Source: a bacterium
GTDB lineage: Bacteria; Auribacterota; Auribacteria; Auribacterales; Auribacteraceae
DNA: 6,431 nt
Assembly (NCBI GenBank): GCA_021161885.1
Contig: JAGGZS010000092.1
Coordinates: forward strand, 1-6,431
Direction: 5' to 3'
Made by a program: the position numbers and the translations under genes. Positions 1 through 6,430 of this stretch are shown in pieces. Numbering within the stretch: position 1 is the first letter of the stretch; each line of letters begins with the position of its first letter. A model generated the notes under the pieces. It did not search any database, was not told where the DNA came from, and worked only from the letters and a program-made list of their open reading frames with translations.

Positions 1-11
1 AAGAAATAGAG

Positions 12-17
12 TATAAT
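12..17 (+). promoter_or_regulatory. Candidate -10 hexamer for the large gene
   Basis: A perfect TATAAT lies 42 bases before the ATG at 60, giving a leader of roughly 35 bases if used. The matching -35 would fall before the window begins, so it cannot be checked, and there is no TG extension. In DNA this AT-rich such hexamers arise often by chance, and the upstream gene may still be running here. Confidence 0.28.
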
Positions 18-59
18 ATTATTCCTGCAAGTTAATTAAATAAAATTGGATATATCTGC

Positions 60-125
60 ATGAAAATTAATATATGTAAAATATTTTTTATAGTTTATTT
101 AATCTTTGTTTCCGCTGTATCCGCT
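60..125 (+). other. Signal peptide, residues 1-22
   Basis: The N terminus has the three-part form of a Sec signal peptide. It has a short basic start (K2, K7), an uncharged hydrophobic core (residues 8-20, IFFIVYLIFVSAV) and a V-S-A site giving likely cleavage after A22, before FSSGAGY. There is no lipobox cysteine at the cleavage site (the only nearby cysteine, C6, is in the basic part), so a lipoprotein is unlikely. It could instead act as an uncleaved membrane anchor. It implies that the rest of the protein is outside the cytoplasm. Confidence 0.72.
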
Positions 126-3100
126 TTTTCATCAGGCGCCGGTTATCAAGTTCCCATTAAAAACGGCAGGGTAGTCGATAAGTTCCGCGGTAACGATGAG
201 CAAGACCGCGAAGTATTAATTATTATGGACGCTCACTGTAACTATGAAGCCCAAAAGAATATAGCCGATCTTTTAGCTGATTACACCACAAAGTTTAAAC
301 CTGTTCTGATTGGTTTTGAAGGAGCGGCAGGAATTATCGATGTTTCAGATATCAGCCGTTTTCCTATTCGCAATGCTAAAGAATACGTTTTAGACCATTT
401 TATGAAAAAAGGTAAAATTAACGGTGTGGAATATTTTAATGTGCTCCATAAAAATTTAGCTCAAAATGATTTCTCTGAGAATAGTTTTGTTACTGTGGGA
501 GTGGAAGACCCGGATTTCTACTTAAAAAATCTAAATGCTTATAATTTGGTTAAAGCTAATTCCCTTAAACCACTGGAGTCGTTAGAATATTTAACAAAAG
601 AATTTGATAAAATCGCACAGCAAAAATATTCTTTTTTGCAAAAGCAATTTAATGATATGGATAAGGCAAGGCGAACTAAACAAATTTCTTACCTGCGTTA
701 TTGTAAGTATCTGCTTGAGTTGTCTGCTGAAACGCAGGTTGTTGACATATCGCCTTATAAGTCAATATCGTTAGTTGCGCAGTCGCTGGAGGACGAGCGC
801 AAAATAGATACTTTCAGGCTCGAATTCGAACGAAAAAAAATTGTGCATTTGTTGGCGTTAAAAGATTTGGACGACGAAAGCGTTGTTCTGAACAATAAAT
901 TTAAATTAGGCGGTATTGCTCCGTTTGAGTATTATGCCCGCCTTAAAAAATTATGCGGTGATAACCATATTGATTTAACACCTTATAAACAGGTTAATAT
1001 TTATATGGGCTATCTTGATAAAGTAAACGCTGTCGACCATTCTAAGTTGTATTCGGAGACTATGATGCTGTCCAATATCTTGGCAAAAGAGATATTTGAT
1101 ACATCTTTAAACCGCAATATTTATTTATGGAATAGACGGTTTTATTTGTTATCAAAACTTTTTTCACTTGATTTATCTCCCTCGGAATTCGAGTTTTTGA
1201 ATACGCGCGGCAGCTGGCTTAATATAAAATCTTTAAAATTGTTTTTGTCTCAGCTGTCAGGCGGGTCGGAGTTGTCAGATAATATTTGTAAAAATTTTTC
1301 CGTAGTTTGTTCTGCCGTGACTTTAGCGAATGATTTTTATAAAACGGCTAATCATAGAAATAAATTGCTTATCAATAATTTACTTTCAGATATGGATATT
1401 GAGGGAGAGAGAAAGGCTGTATTGGTAGTGGGAGGTTTTCATATCAAAGGTATTAGCTCGCTGCTTAAAAACAGCGGTATATCTTATTATGTGGTATCGC
1501 CGAATATGCGAACCTATGATCATCAAGGACTTTATGAATCAAGATTAAATAGCGATTTGTCTGTATTTGAAAAAAATATTGAGTCGGCAATATCACAGTT
1601 AGCCGATCAAAGCACAAGCACAATAACATCTTCATTTCTTGCTGTAGCCTCGTTGCTGGCTGATAATTCGCTTGCTAAATCGGGTGTGTCGAAAGTGTTT
1701 CGGGTTGAGCTTAAATCTATTTTAACGGTTGAGGGAATACTGGCTATTGAGCAGGCGGGATTATATAATTTGCCGGAATTGAGAAAACGCATTGAAACCG
1801 TAATCAATTCTAAATGGGCTGAAAAAGATTTTAAACCGCTTGAGGCAATAAGAGTATTTCGCGATTTTGACGGTGAACTCATTATTGAACTTAAAATTAA
1901 CGGCGTTATTTATACTTTTGCCGGCTACATTTCTCAATTTTTTAATAAAATAAACGGTAAAAATCCAGAGCGGGTGCTTTGGCAGTTTAAAATCAACGGG
2001 AATACGCTATCGGTAATATCTGGATCTGAAATTGAACTTAGCGATACCCTGCTTGCTGCTAACAAGGTAATTTCGTTTTTATCTGAAAAACCGATGACAG
2101 ATGAAGAATTGTCAGAAAAATTATCTATGGATATAAATATTTTAAAACCGCTTTTGGTTAAATGGATAAAACGGGGTGTTTTTAAAATAGATTCTTCAAG
2201 AAAGATTTCTTTAACGCAAACCGCTTTAAATATTTTGCCTGTTGTGCGGCAATTGTCGAGTCGTTTTTATGCTGACAGCAGCGAAATAGAAACTTTCAAC
2301 GAACAGTTAAAAGATAATTTGCGTAAGTTAAAAATACGCGAGATAATCGTAGACAGCGCCGCGCCTTTAAGCGTGTTGGCGGCTTTTTTTACGCAGTTAT
2401 CGGGGAATTCAGATGAAATATCCGCTGATAATCCCAATAGGTTGTTATTTACTCTTGTGTCCGATGAACGGGTATATTACGCTCAATTAGTTAATCGAGG
2501 CGAAGCGCATGCGGGTGTTCGCCTTGAGTTTAGGATCGTTGATAATGTAAATAAATCTTTTGATGAGAAAACAAGAGATGAAAAGCTAGCCTCTATTTAT
2601 GGCGATACGTCTATAATGGATGAAATATTGAATTCGGCTGACGAAACAGGCAATTCGTCTAAGGCTGTTAACTTGAATATAACCGGGCAAATTCCTGATA
2701 ACGTAATGCCGTTATCGTTTAAAACCGAGTATGAAAATTTATTGACTGAAAAATTATGTTCTTATATTGGCAGTCCTGATGAATTCAGCAGTACGGAAAA
2801 AGCGTTAATATTCGATCTTGACGGTACATTAGCACTACGTACACAATACGGTTTTGAACCCATATCCAAATCGATTATTAAATCTTTAAAAAGTTTTATT
2901 GATAAAGGTATTCACGTTGTTGTCGTATCCGGCCAGCCGTATGAGGAAATAGAGCGTAGGTTTCTTGGTCTGTTTGAGATTAGAGAACGTCGATTTGTGC
3001 ATTTATATCCCAATAACGGGTCGGCAGGGGTAGGGTTTGACAAAAACGGCGAAAGAATTGATTATTATGAACAAAGGTTGACTGATGTTGTACCTGAAAA

Positions 3101-6100
3101 AGATATGGAATCGTTTACAAATAAACTGCGCAGTATCGCGGAAAGTTTAGGAATTGGAGATTATGAAACTCGCTTTGGAGACGATCAGATAACTTTTAGG
3201 TTGCCCAATTCAACCAATCTTGAACGTGAAACGTTATTTCAGCTTATGAAAAAGTATGTACATAAAAAATATTCTGAACTCAAAATTGCAGTCGCGGGGC
3301 GGTACAGCATAGATATTACTCTTAACGATAAATCCGATGCGGTAAGGGATTTTTTAAATAACAGGGTACAGGTTACACCGGAAAATGTTTTATTTTTCGG
3401 CGACACTTATCAGGGCAATGACGCACCCCTATCGGACGGATCGCCTGACAGCACGCATTTTCATGTGGGCACATTGCTGCCCGGCGAGGAAATAATGCCC
3501 AATGTTATTCAAACCGACGCGAAAGGGGTTGAGACAACCAATGATATACTGCTTAAACTTGATCATCTAATAACTATGCTGGCAACAAATAAAATAGACC
3601 CGCAAACCGCTCGGCGCATAATAAATAATTTAAACAACTATTATGATTTTTACGACCGTTTTTCAATTCCCGAGGCAGACAGCCGTTTAAAGGAAACAAT
3701 AAATCGGGATTTGACTTTGGTAACCTATAAGGCAGGCTGGGAAGTTCCCATACCTATTTTATCTAAAGAAAATTTATCAAAAGATTTTATTGGGGTTTAC
3801 GCAACCGGAGTTAATTTGTCTTATATAACGGCTGTTAACCCTGAAAAAAGTATAATAATCGATTCAAATCCATGGATATCGGGTTATTTTGTACCGCTTA
3901 GAAATGTTCTTATAGATATCGCCGCGACCCGTGTTGAGTATATTTCTATGTTATCCGCCAAACCTATTGAAACTGTTAAAAGAGGCGCAACACGTTATTA
4001 CAGGGCAATTACGCAAATAACCGGCGGGCATACTGTGGAAATATCTGAGAACGCTTCTATTGATGAAATATATAATTTTTTTGCTGGAATTCCTTTTCAG
4101 AATGATTATTTAAAAAAGCTGATAGATAAGGTGAAACCTTTTTTTCCTGAAAACAAACGTAAAAATCTTGAAGATTTTTGGAAACTGCAAGTTAAAAAAG
4201 ATGCGTTTCAATCTTTGTTTATGTTAAAATCAATGGGTGAGGCGGATGATAGAGTATCTTCTAAAATAACATGGATATCGGATGAAGAAAAATATCAAGC
4301 GTTAAGGCAGTATGTCAGGCAAGGCAGGTTGTTCGCTGTTTCATCTGATTGGTTAAACACTGAGGTAGCCCGTGTTTTTTCTGTGCTGAATGTATCAGGC
4401 GATAAAGTCAGCCTTGTTAATCTTGCCGACCTTATGGATATAATCTCGTCTGAAAAATTTCCTGACGGCTCGGATCCATTGATAAGGCTTATGGGCAATA
4501 TTGCTTCATTACCTAAAACCGAGAAATTTGTTATATTAACTGAAAGTTCCGAGCAAAATATATTCAAGCCAATATCTTCGTTTAACGGCACATCTTTTGA
4601 ATTTGTTTACGCAAAAAGGGTTAATGCAAGAGAAAACAAACCTGTTGACAGTTCAATTATAAGTTTAAATAAACCTCAATACACAACATTTATCGTTAAT
4701 TTGCTAAATAATATTGGCAGGGAAGATTTGGCTTCGTTTTATGCAGGCTCAAGCGATTCGTTTAGATCGGAAATTTTAAATGAATTTTCTAAAAATATAA
4801 TAAAAATATGGGACGAATTGCGCCGAAAAATAAGAAACAGCGAGAATTTAAGTAATGATGAACATATTAAATCTTTGGAATTAACATCGGTTTTAGGGTA
4901 TGGATTAAAGGATATGGAAAAGGTAATAGGCGTTTTTGATAGTCCGGCGGAGTATTTTTTAAATCTTCTTGCTTTACCCTTTGCTGAACAGGGTGTGTTT
5001 TTATCGCGTACATTGGCTGATATGAAATCTATACTTGCAGATACGGTATCTTATTTCAGCAGAAAACCTGATATTGTGCTGGTGGACACCTCTTTTTTGA
5101 CTGCTCGCGCAAATACGTTTAATATTGCTTTAGGGCAGGTAATCAAGCAGTTCAAAAAGGAACACAAAAAAACACAAGGACGCAGAGTTATTGTTGTGGC
5201 GGTCGATTCTGTCTCAAACGGAATTATAACCGCGAAACAGAAAATTGATCGGTTTTTATACACAAGAGGTGACGCGTCAGATGTTTTTGATCAGGTTCTT
5301 GCATTTCCGTTTGACTCGACAGATCGGCAGGACAATGAATTATATCGCGCTGTAAAGAATAGTTTTCAAGCGGATTATCTTAGGAAACGTGCTGTTTTTC
5401 AATTGAAACAAGACGCTATAGAAACACCTTCGCAAACCCAGATTAACGAGTATATTGAGAATTTTATTATTGAAAAAGTAAAAGAAAAAAAACTGCAGTC
5501 CGTTTTGATCTCACGGTTCGGAATGAATATAGAAAATATATCTTCAAGGATAACCGTGTTATCATACGATGCTGGATTTCTTGCCGATTTTGCAGATTCC
5601 CGGGGAGCCGCGATTAGAGAGATAAAATCTGTTGAACCGTCTGAAAACGCGGATGTGTCCACACAGCCTTCCGGTATTTTTCTTATAGATATATTGCGTT
5701 CTATCGGCACACAGTCGTTGCCTGCCGGTTTAAACATTGCGGGGGTGCGTAGCGATGTTACTATAAATGATGAGTATCGGCGGCGGGGGTTTGACGCCTA
5801 TATCTATTTATTACAGGACCTTTATTCTTTTTACACAGCTTTAGGAATGGAAAAAATAAGTTACGGCAATTTTATAGATGAAATAGATCGAGCCCGCATA
5901 GACGGCAGATTAAATGATAACCGGAAAAAATATCTTAAAACCAGTAAGACAATAAAAAATTTGTATAAATTCAAAACCGATGATATTTTAACGGATAGTA
6001 ATTTTGTAACATTTTTTATGAATATTCTTTACGCGGATTTATCGGTTAAAGACAAAAGAATAGTTCACGATCTGGTAAATATGCAGATAAAACTTTATGT

Positions 6101-6302
6101 TTTAACCCAAATATTTTCTGATAAAAATGTTTCTTATGATACACCGGTTAAATTGAAGGATATCCGTATTGATCTTGAAAAAGCGAATCTTGATATGCGC
6201 GATATTGCTTCTTACTTGGAAGTTGATATACCTGCCCGTCCAATCAGTCCTAATCTAAATAAGGCGCTTGACAGCCAGCGCGCTTTGGATACATCCGCAT
6301 AA
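60..6302 (+). CDS. Giant exported multidomain protein: TraB/ChaN-like, winged helix, HAD phosphatase, Rossmann-like modules
   Basis: This 2080-residue protein is uninterrupted and ends at TAA. Modules in order are a signal peptide (1-22), a TraB/ChaN/EreA-like domain (51-485, key residues H59, E87, H461), a winged-helix-like unit (663-730), a class IIB HAD phosphatase (911-1170, D919, D921, S957, K1091, D1115, D1121), a LIC_10091-like region (1202-1515), a possible PIN-like region (1668-1858) and a helical tail. The ATG at 60 is chosen because it supplies a signal peptide. The next methionine, M56, falls inside the first core strand and would destroy the first domain. The ribosome site is weak: only TTGGA at 46-50, nine bases before the ATG. 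It is far longer than any single family it resembles, so it is a fusion. The HAD active site predicts phosphate-ester hydrolysis, but substrate and overall role are unknown. The N-terminal signature resembles uncharacterised Omnitrophota giant proteins (recalled, not searched). The open frame is certain; the domain calls vary in certainty. Confidence 0.93.
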   Translation: MKINICKIFFIVYLIFVSAVSAFSSGAGYQVPIKNGRVVDKFRGNDEQDREVLIIMDAHCNYEAQKNIADLLADYTTKFKPVLIGFEGAAGIIDVSDISRFPIRNAKEYVLDHFMKKGKINGVEYFNVLHKNLAQNDFSENSFVTVGVEDPDFYLKNLNAYNLVKANSLKPLESLEYLTKEFDKIAQQKYSFLQKQFNDMDKARRTKQISYLRYCKYLLELSAETQVVDISPYKSISLVAQSLEDERKIDTFRLEFERKKIVHLLALKDLDDESVVLNNKFKLGGIAPFEYYARLKKLCGDNHIDLTPYKQVNIYMGYLDKVNAVDHSKLYSETMMLSNILAKEIFDTSLNRNIYLWNRRFYLLSKLFSLDLSPSEFEFLNTRGSWLNIKSLKLFLSQLSGGSELSDNICKNFSVVCSAVTLANDFYKTANHRNKLLINNLLSDMDIEGERKAVLVVGGFHIKGISSLLKNSGISYYVVSPNMRTYDHQGLYESRLNSDLSVFEKNIESAISQLADQSTSTITSSFLAVASLLADNSLAKSGVSKVFRVELKSILTVEGILAIEQAGLYNLPELRKRIETVINSKWAEKDFKPLEAIRVFRDFDGELIIELKINGVIYTFAGYISQFFNKINGKNPERVLWQFKINGNTLSVISGSEIELSDTLLAANKVISFLSEKPMTDEELSEKLSMDINILKPLLVKWIKRGVFKIDSSRKISLTQTALNILPVVRQLSSRFYADSSEIETFNEQLKDNLRKLKIREIIVDSAAPLSVLAAFFTQLSGNSDEISADNPNRLLFTLVSDERVYYAQLVNRGEAHAGVRLEFRIVDNVNKSFDEKTRDEKLASIYGDTSIMDEILNSADETGNSSKAVNLNITGQIPDNVMPLSFKTEYENLLTEKLCSYIGSPDEFSSTEKALIFDLDGTLALRTQYGFEPISKSIIKSLKSFIDKGIHVVVVSGQPYEEIERRFLGLFEIRERRFVHLYPNNGSAGVGFDKNGERIDYYEQRLTDVVPEKDMESFTNKLRSIAESLGIGDYETRFGDDQITFRLPNSTNLERETLFQLMKKYVHKKYSELKIAVAGRYSIDITLNDKSDAVRDFLNNRVQVTPENVLFFGDTYQGNDAPLSDGSPDSTHFHVGTLLPGEEIMPNVIQTDAKGVETTNDILLKLDHLITMLATNKIDPQTARRIINNLNNYYDFYDRFSIPEADSRLKETINRDLTLVTYKAGWEVPIPILSKENLSKDFIGVYATGVNLSYITAVNPEKSIIIDSNPWISGYFVPLRNVLIDIAATRVEYISMLSAKPIETVKRGATRYYRAITQITGGHTVEISENASIDEIYNFFAGIPFQNDYLKKLIDKVKPFFPENKRKNLEDFWKLQVKKDAFQSLFMLKSMGEADDRVSSKITWISDEEKYQALRQYVRQGRLFAVSSDWLNTEVARVFSVLNVSGDKVSLVNLADLMDIISSEKFPDGSDPLIRLMGNIASLPKTEKFVILTESSEQNIFKPISSFNGTSFEFVYAKRVNARENKPVDSSIISLNKPQYTTFIVNLLNNIGREDLASFYAGSSDSFRSEILNEFSKNIIKIWDELRRKIRNSENLSNDEHIKSLELTSVLGYGLKDMEKVIGVFDSPAEYFLNLLALPFAEQGVFLSRTLADMKSILADTVSYFSRKPDIVLVDTSFLTARANTFNIALGQVIKQFKKEHKKTQGRRVIVVAVDSVSNGIITAKQKIDRFLYTRGDASDVFDQVLAFPFDSTDRQDNELYRAVKNSFQADYLRKRAVFQLKQDAIETPSQTQINEYIENFIIEKVKEKKLQSVLISRFGMNIENISSRITVLSYDAGFLADFADSRGAAIREIKSVEPSENADVSTQPSGIFLIDILRSIGTQSLPAGLNIAGVRSDVTINDEYRRRGFDAYIYLLQDLYSFYTALGMEKISYGNFIDEIDRARIDGRLNDNRKKYLKTSKTIKNLYKFKTDDILTDSNFVTFFMNILYADLSVKDKRIVHDLVNMQIKLYVLTQIFSDKNVSYDTPVKLKDIRIDLEKANLDMRDIASYLEVDIPARPISPNLNKALDSQRALDTSA
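210..1514 (+). other. TraB/ChaN/erythromycin-esterase-like domain with long helical insert, residues 51-485
   Basis: The start of the domain reads as a strand ending in D57-A58-H59, then a helix (NYEAQKNIADLLADY), then a strand ending in F86-E87-G88. This matches the order 'G-E/D-x-H, glutamine helix, hydrophobic strand-E' seen in the TraB/PrgY, ChaN and EreA superfamily. The domain closes with a strand and histidine (VLVVGGFH, H461), then GISSLLKNSGISYYVVSP, which matches the family's C-terminal 'GxxH, helix, strand' element. H59, E87 and H461 are the likely active-site or metal-binding residues. Between the two halves, residues about 160-445 are mostly charged and helical, much longer than in compact ChaN proteins. 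Members of the superfamily include hydrolases, metalloproteases and a heme-binding protein, so the reaction here is open. Confidence 0.5.
2046..2249 (+). other. Winged-helix-like unit, residues 663-730
   Basis: The segment follows the pattern of a winged helix. A first helix (LAANKVISFLSE) is followed by a turn and the 'MTDEELSEKLSMD' helix. The would-be recognition helix is INILKPLLVKWIKRGVF. A short wing (KIDSSRKISLT) is followed by a closing helix (QTALNILPVVRQL). The 'T-x-E-E-L-x-x-x-L ... L-x-x-L/W-x-x-x-G-x-x ... L-T' spacing is typical of MarR/ArsR-type and many protein-interaction winged helices. In a protein with a signal peptide DNA binding is doubtful, so a structural or protein-contact role is as likely. 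The call rests on pattern only. Confidence 0.5.
2790..3569 (+). other. HAD-superfamily phosphatase domain, class IIB (Cof/PMM/SPP-like), residues 911-1170
   Basis: All four HAD motifs are present in order. Motif I is IFDLDGTLA, with nucleophile D919 and acid/base D921. Motif II is VVVVSGQP (S957). Motif III is the lysine in LNDKSDAV (K1091). Motif IV is FFGDTYQGND (D1115, D1121), the Mg2+-binding acids. Between motifs II and III lies a cap of about 100 residues (about 985-1085) that begins with the NNGSAG element. That placement and size fit the C2B cap of Cof-type, phosphomannomutase and sucrose/trehalose-phosphate phosphatases. The following HFHVGTLLPG and DAKGVETTNDIL match the usual end of these domains, where a glycine-containing loop precedes the last helix. 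The domain should hydrolyse a phosphorylated small molecule, perhaps a sugar phosphate. The family is confident; the substrate is not. Confidence 0.88.
3663..4604 (+). other. LIC_10091-like, probably Rossmann-type region, residues 1202-1515
   Basis: The first part has GVYATGVNLSYITAVNPEKS, then IIIDSNPW and a helix with PLRNVLIDIAATRVEYISML. This resembles the 'GPxxNFxYIxxxxPxxAFIVDxxxxN...ALxxxxxxRxEFLSxL' signature remembered from LIC_10091-family proteins, thought to be methyltransferase-like. The second part begins at ITWISDEEKYQALRQYVRQG and alternates strands and helices (RLFAVSSDW, VSLVNLADLMDII, KFVILTES), as in the latter half of that family. Candidate conserved residues are N1252, Y1255, D1268, N1270, R1281, R1291 and E1293. 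No clear glycine-rich SAM-binding loop is visible. The family match is from memory and unverified; an uncharacterised alpha/beta domain is the fallback. Confidence 0.4.
5061..5633 (+). other. Alpha/beta region, possibly PIN-like, residues 1668-1858
   Basis: It opens with a strand ending in an acid and hydroxyls (DIVLVDTSFL, D1676) and has a second strand (RRVIVVAVDS, D1716). Near its end is ITVLSYDAGFLADFADSRG (D1837), followed by a final strand, AIREIKS. The first and last elements resemble the 'vhxDtsxL' and 'vxTxDxxLxxxA' ends of PIN-type nucleases. A conserved middle acid was not clearly found, although E1760 or D1716 could fit. The segment is longer than a minimal PIN domain because of a charged helical stretch (about 1755-1810). 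This is a weak resemblance; the region may belong to an unnamed family. Confidence 0.22.
5661..6299 (+). other. Unrecognised helical C-terminal region, residues 1868-2080
   Basis: I recognise no family here. The stretch starts with SGIFLIDILRSIGTQSLPAGLNIAGV. A run of predicted helices rich in Lys, Asp, Tyr and Phe follows, including FDAYIYLLQDLYSFYTALGM, FVTFFMNILYADL and IVHDLVNMQIKLYVLTQIF. The last 25 or so residues are proline- and asparagine-containing and look disordered. There is no terminal sorting motif such as LPxTG, no PEP-CTERM-like end and no terminal membrane helix. If the protein is exported it is therefore probably soluble or held by other means. Confidence 0.4.
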
Positions 6303-6314
6303 AAAATTATTATT

Positions 6315-6361
6315 TCAGCCTGTAGGAAAAATTAAATTGGGTAGCGTTTGCAATAGGCTGA
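6315..6361 (+). repeat. Inverted repeat just after the stop codon, possible weak terminator
   Basis: TCAGCCT (6315-6321) is an exact reverse complement of AGGCTGA (6355-6361). A G-U pair and one more A-T pair extend the stem inward to nine pairs around a 29-base loop. It begins 12 bases after the stop codon at 6302, where a terminator would be expected. However, no run of T follows the second arm and the loop is long, so it is not a standard intrinsic terminator. It could be a 3'-end stabilising hairpin or chance. Confidence 0.3.
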
Positions 6362-6421
6362 TATTGTTCATAAGAAGGGGAGTGTTGCGAAATAAAATCA
6401 TATAAAAAAGAGTGTTAAATT

Positions 6422-6430
6422 TGTTATAAT
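6422..6430 (+). promoter_or_regulatory. Extended -10 motif (TGTTATAAT) at the window edge
   Basis: A perfect TATAAT (6425-6430) is preceded one base away by TG (6422-6423), the extended -10 form that can work without a good -35. The position where a -35 would lie (about 6402-6407, ATAAAA) is poor. It would start transcription just beyond the window and so serve a downstream gene on the same strand. An ATG at 6429-6431 overlaps it, so the site might instead be the start of a coding region. Only the motif itself is visible. Confidence 0.33.

Noticed and set aside
3..35. Possible tail of an upstream gene (reading EIEYNIIPAS then TAA)
   Set aside because: Ten codons cut by the window edge cannot be told from chance. 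The other two frames also close within 16 bases.
833..840. Run of eight A as a programmed frameshift site
   Set aside because: The zero frame continues without a break and protein structure is coherent on both sides. No stimulatory hairpin or alternative long frame is seen.
1854..1878. VFRDFDGEL (residues 599-607) as a second HAD motif I
   Set aside because: It has D-x-D-G but not the following T. It lacks the other three motifs at proper distance, and the context is a beta-hairpin (ELIIELKINGVIYTF).
1607..1882. 91-codon open frame on the minus strand
   Set aside because: It lies wholly inside the large gene, antisense to a region with clear protein structure. It has a Ser/Leu/Thr-rich composition typical of a shadow frame and no recognisable motif.
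4295..4591. 98-codon open frame on the minus strand
   Set aside because: It is opposite the LIC_10091-like region, with no ribosome site or family signature, and is explained by codon bias of the sense gene.
5051..5263. 70-codon open frame on the minus strand
   Set aside because: It is antisense to the possible PIN-like region. The Cys/Phe/Thr-rich translation has no domain pattern.
5399..5737. 112-codon open frame on the minus strand
   Set aside because: It is antisense within the large gene. The Ser/Phe/Ile-rich translation looks like a shadow, and no promoter or start signal stands out.
6382..6405. Small gene starting GTG or TTG after the purine-rich run at 6372-6382
   Set aside because: It would encode only about seven residues before TAA, and the spacing from the purine run to the start is too short.
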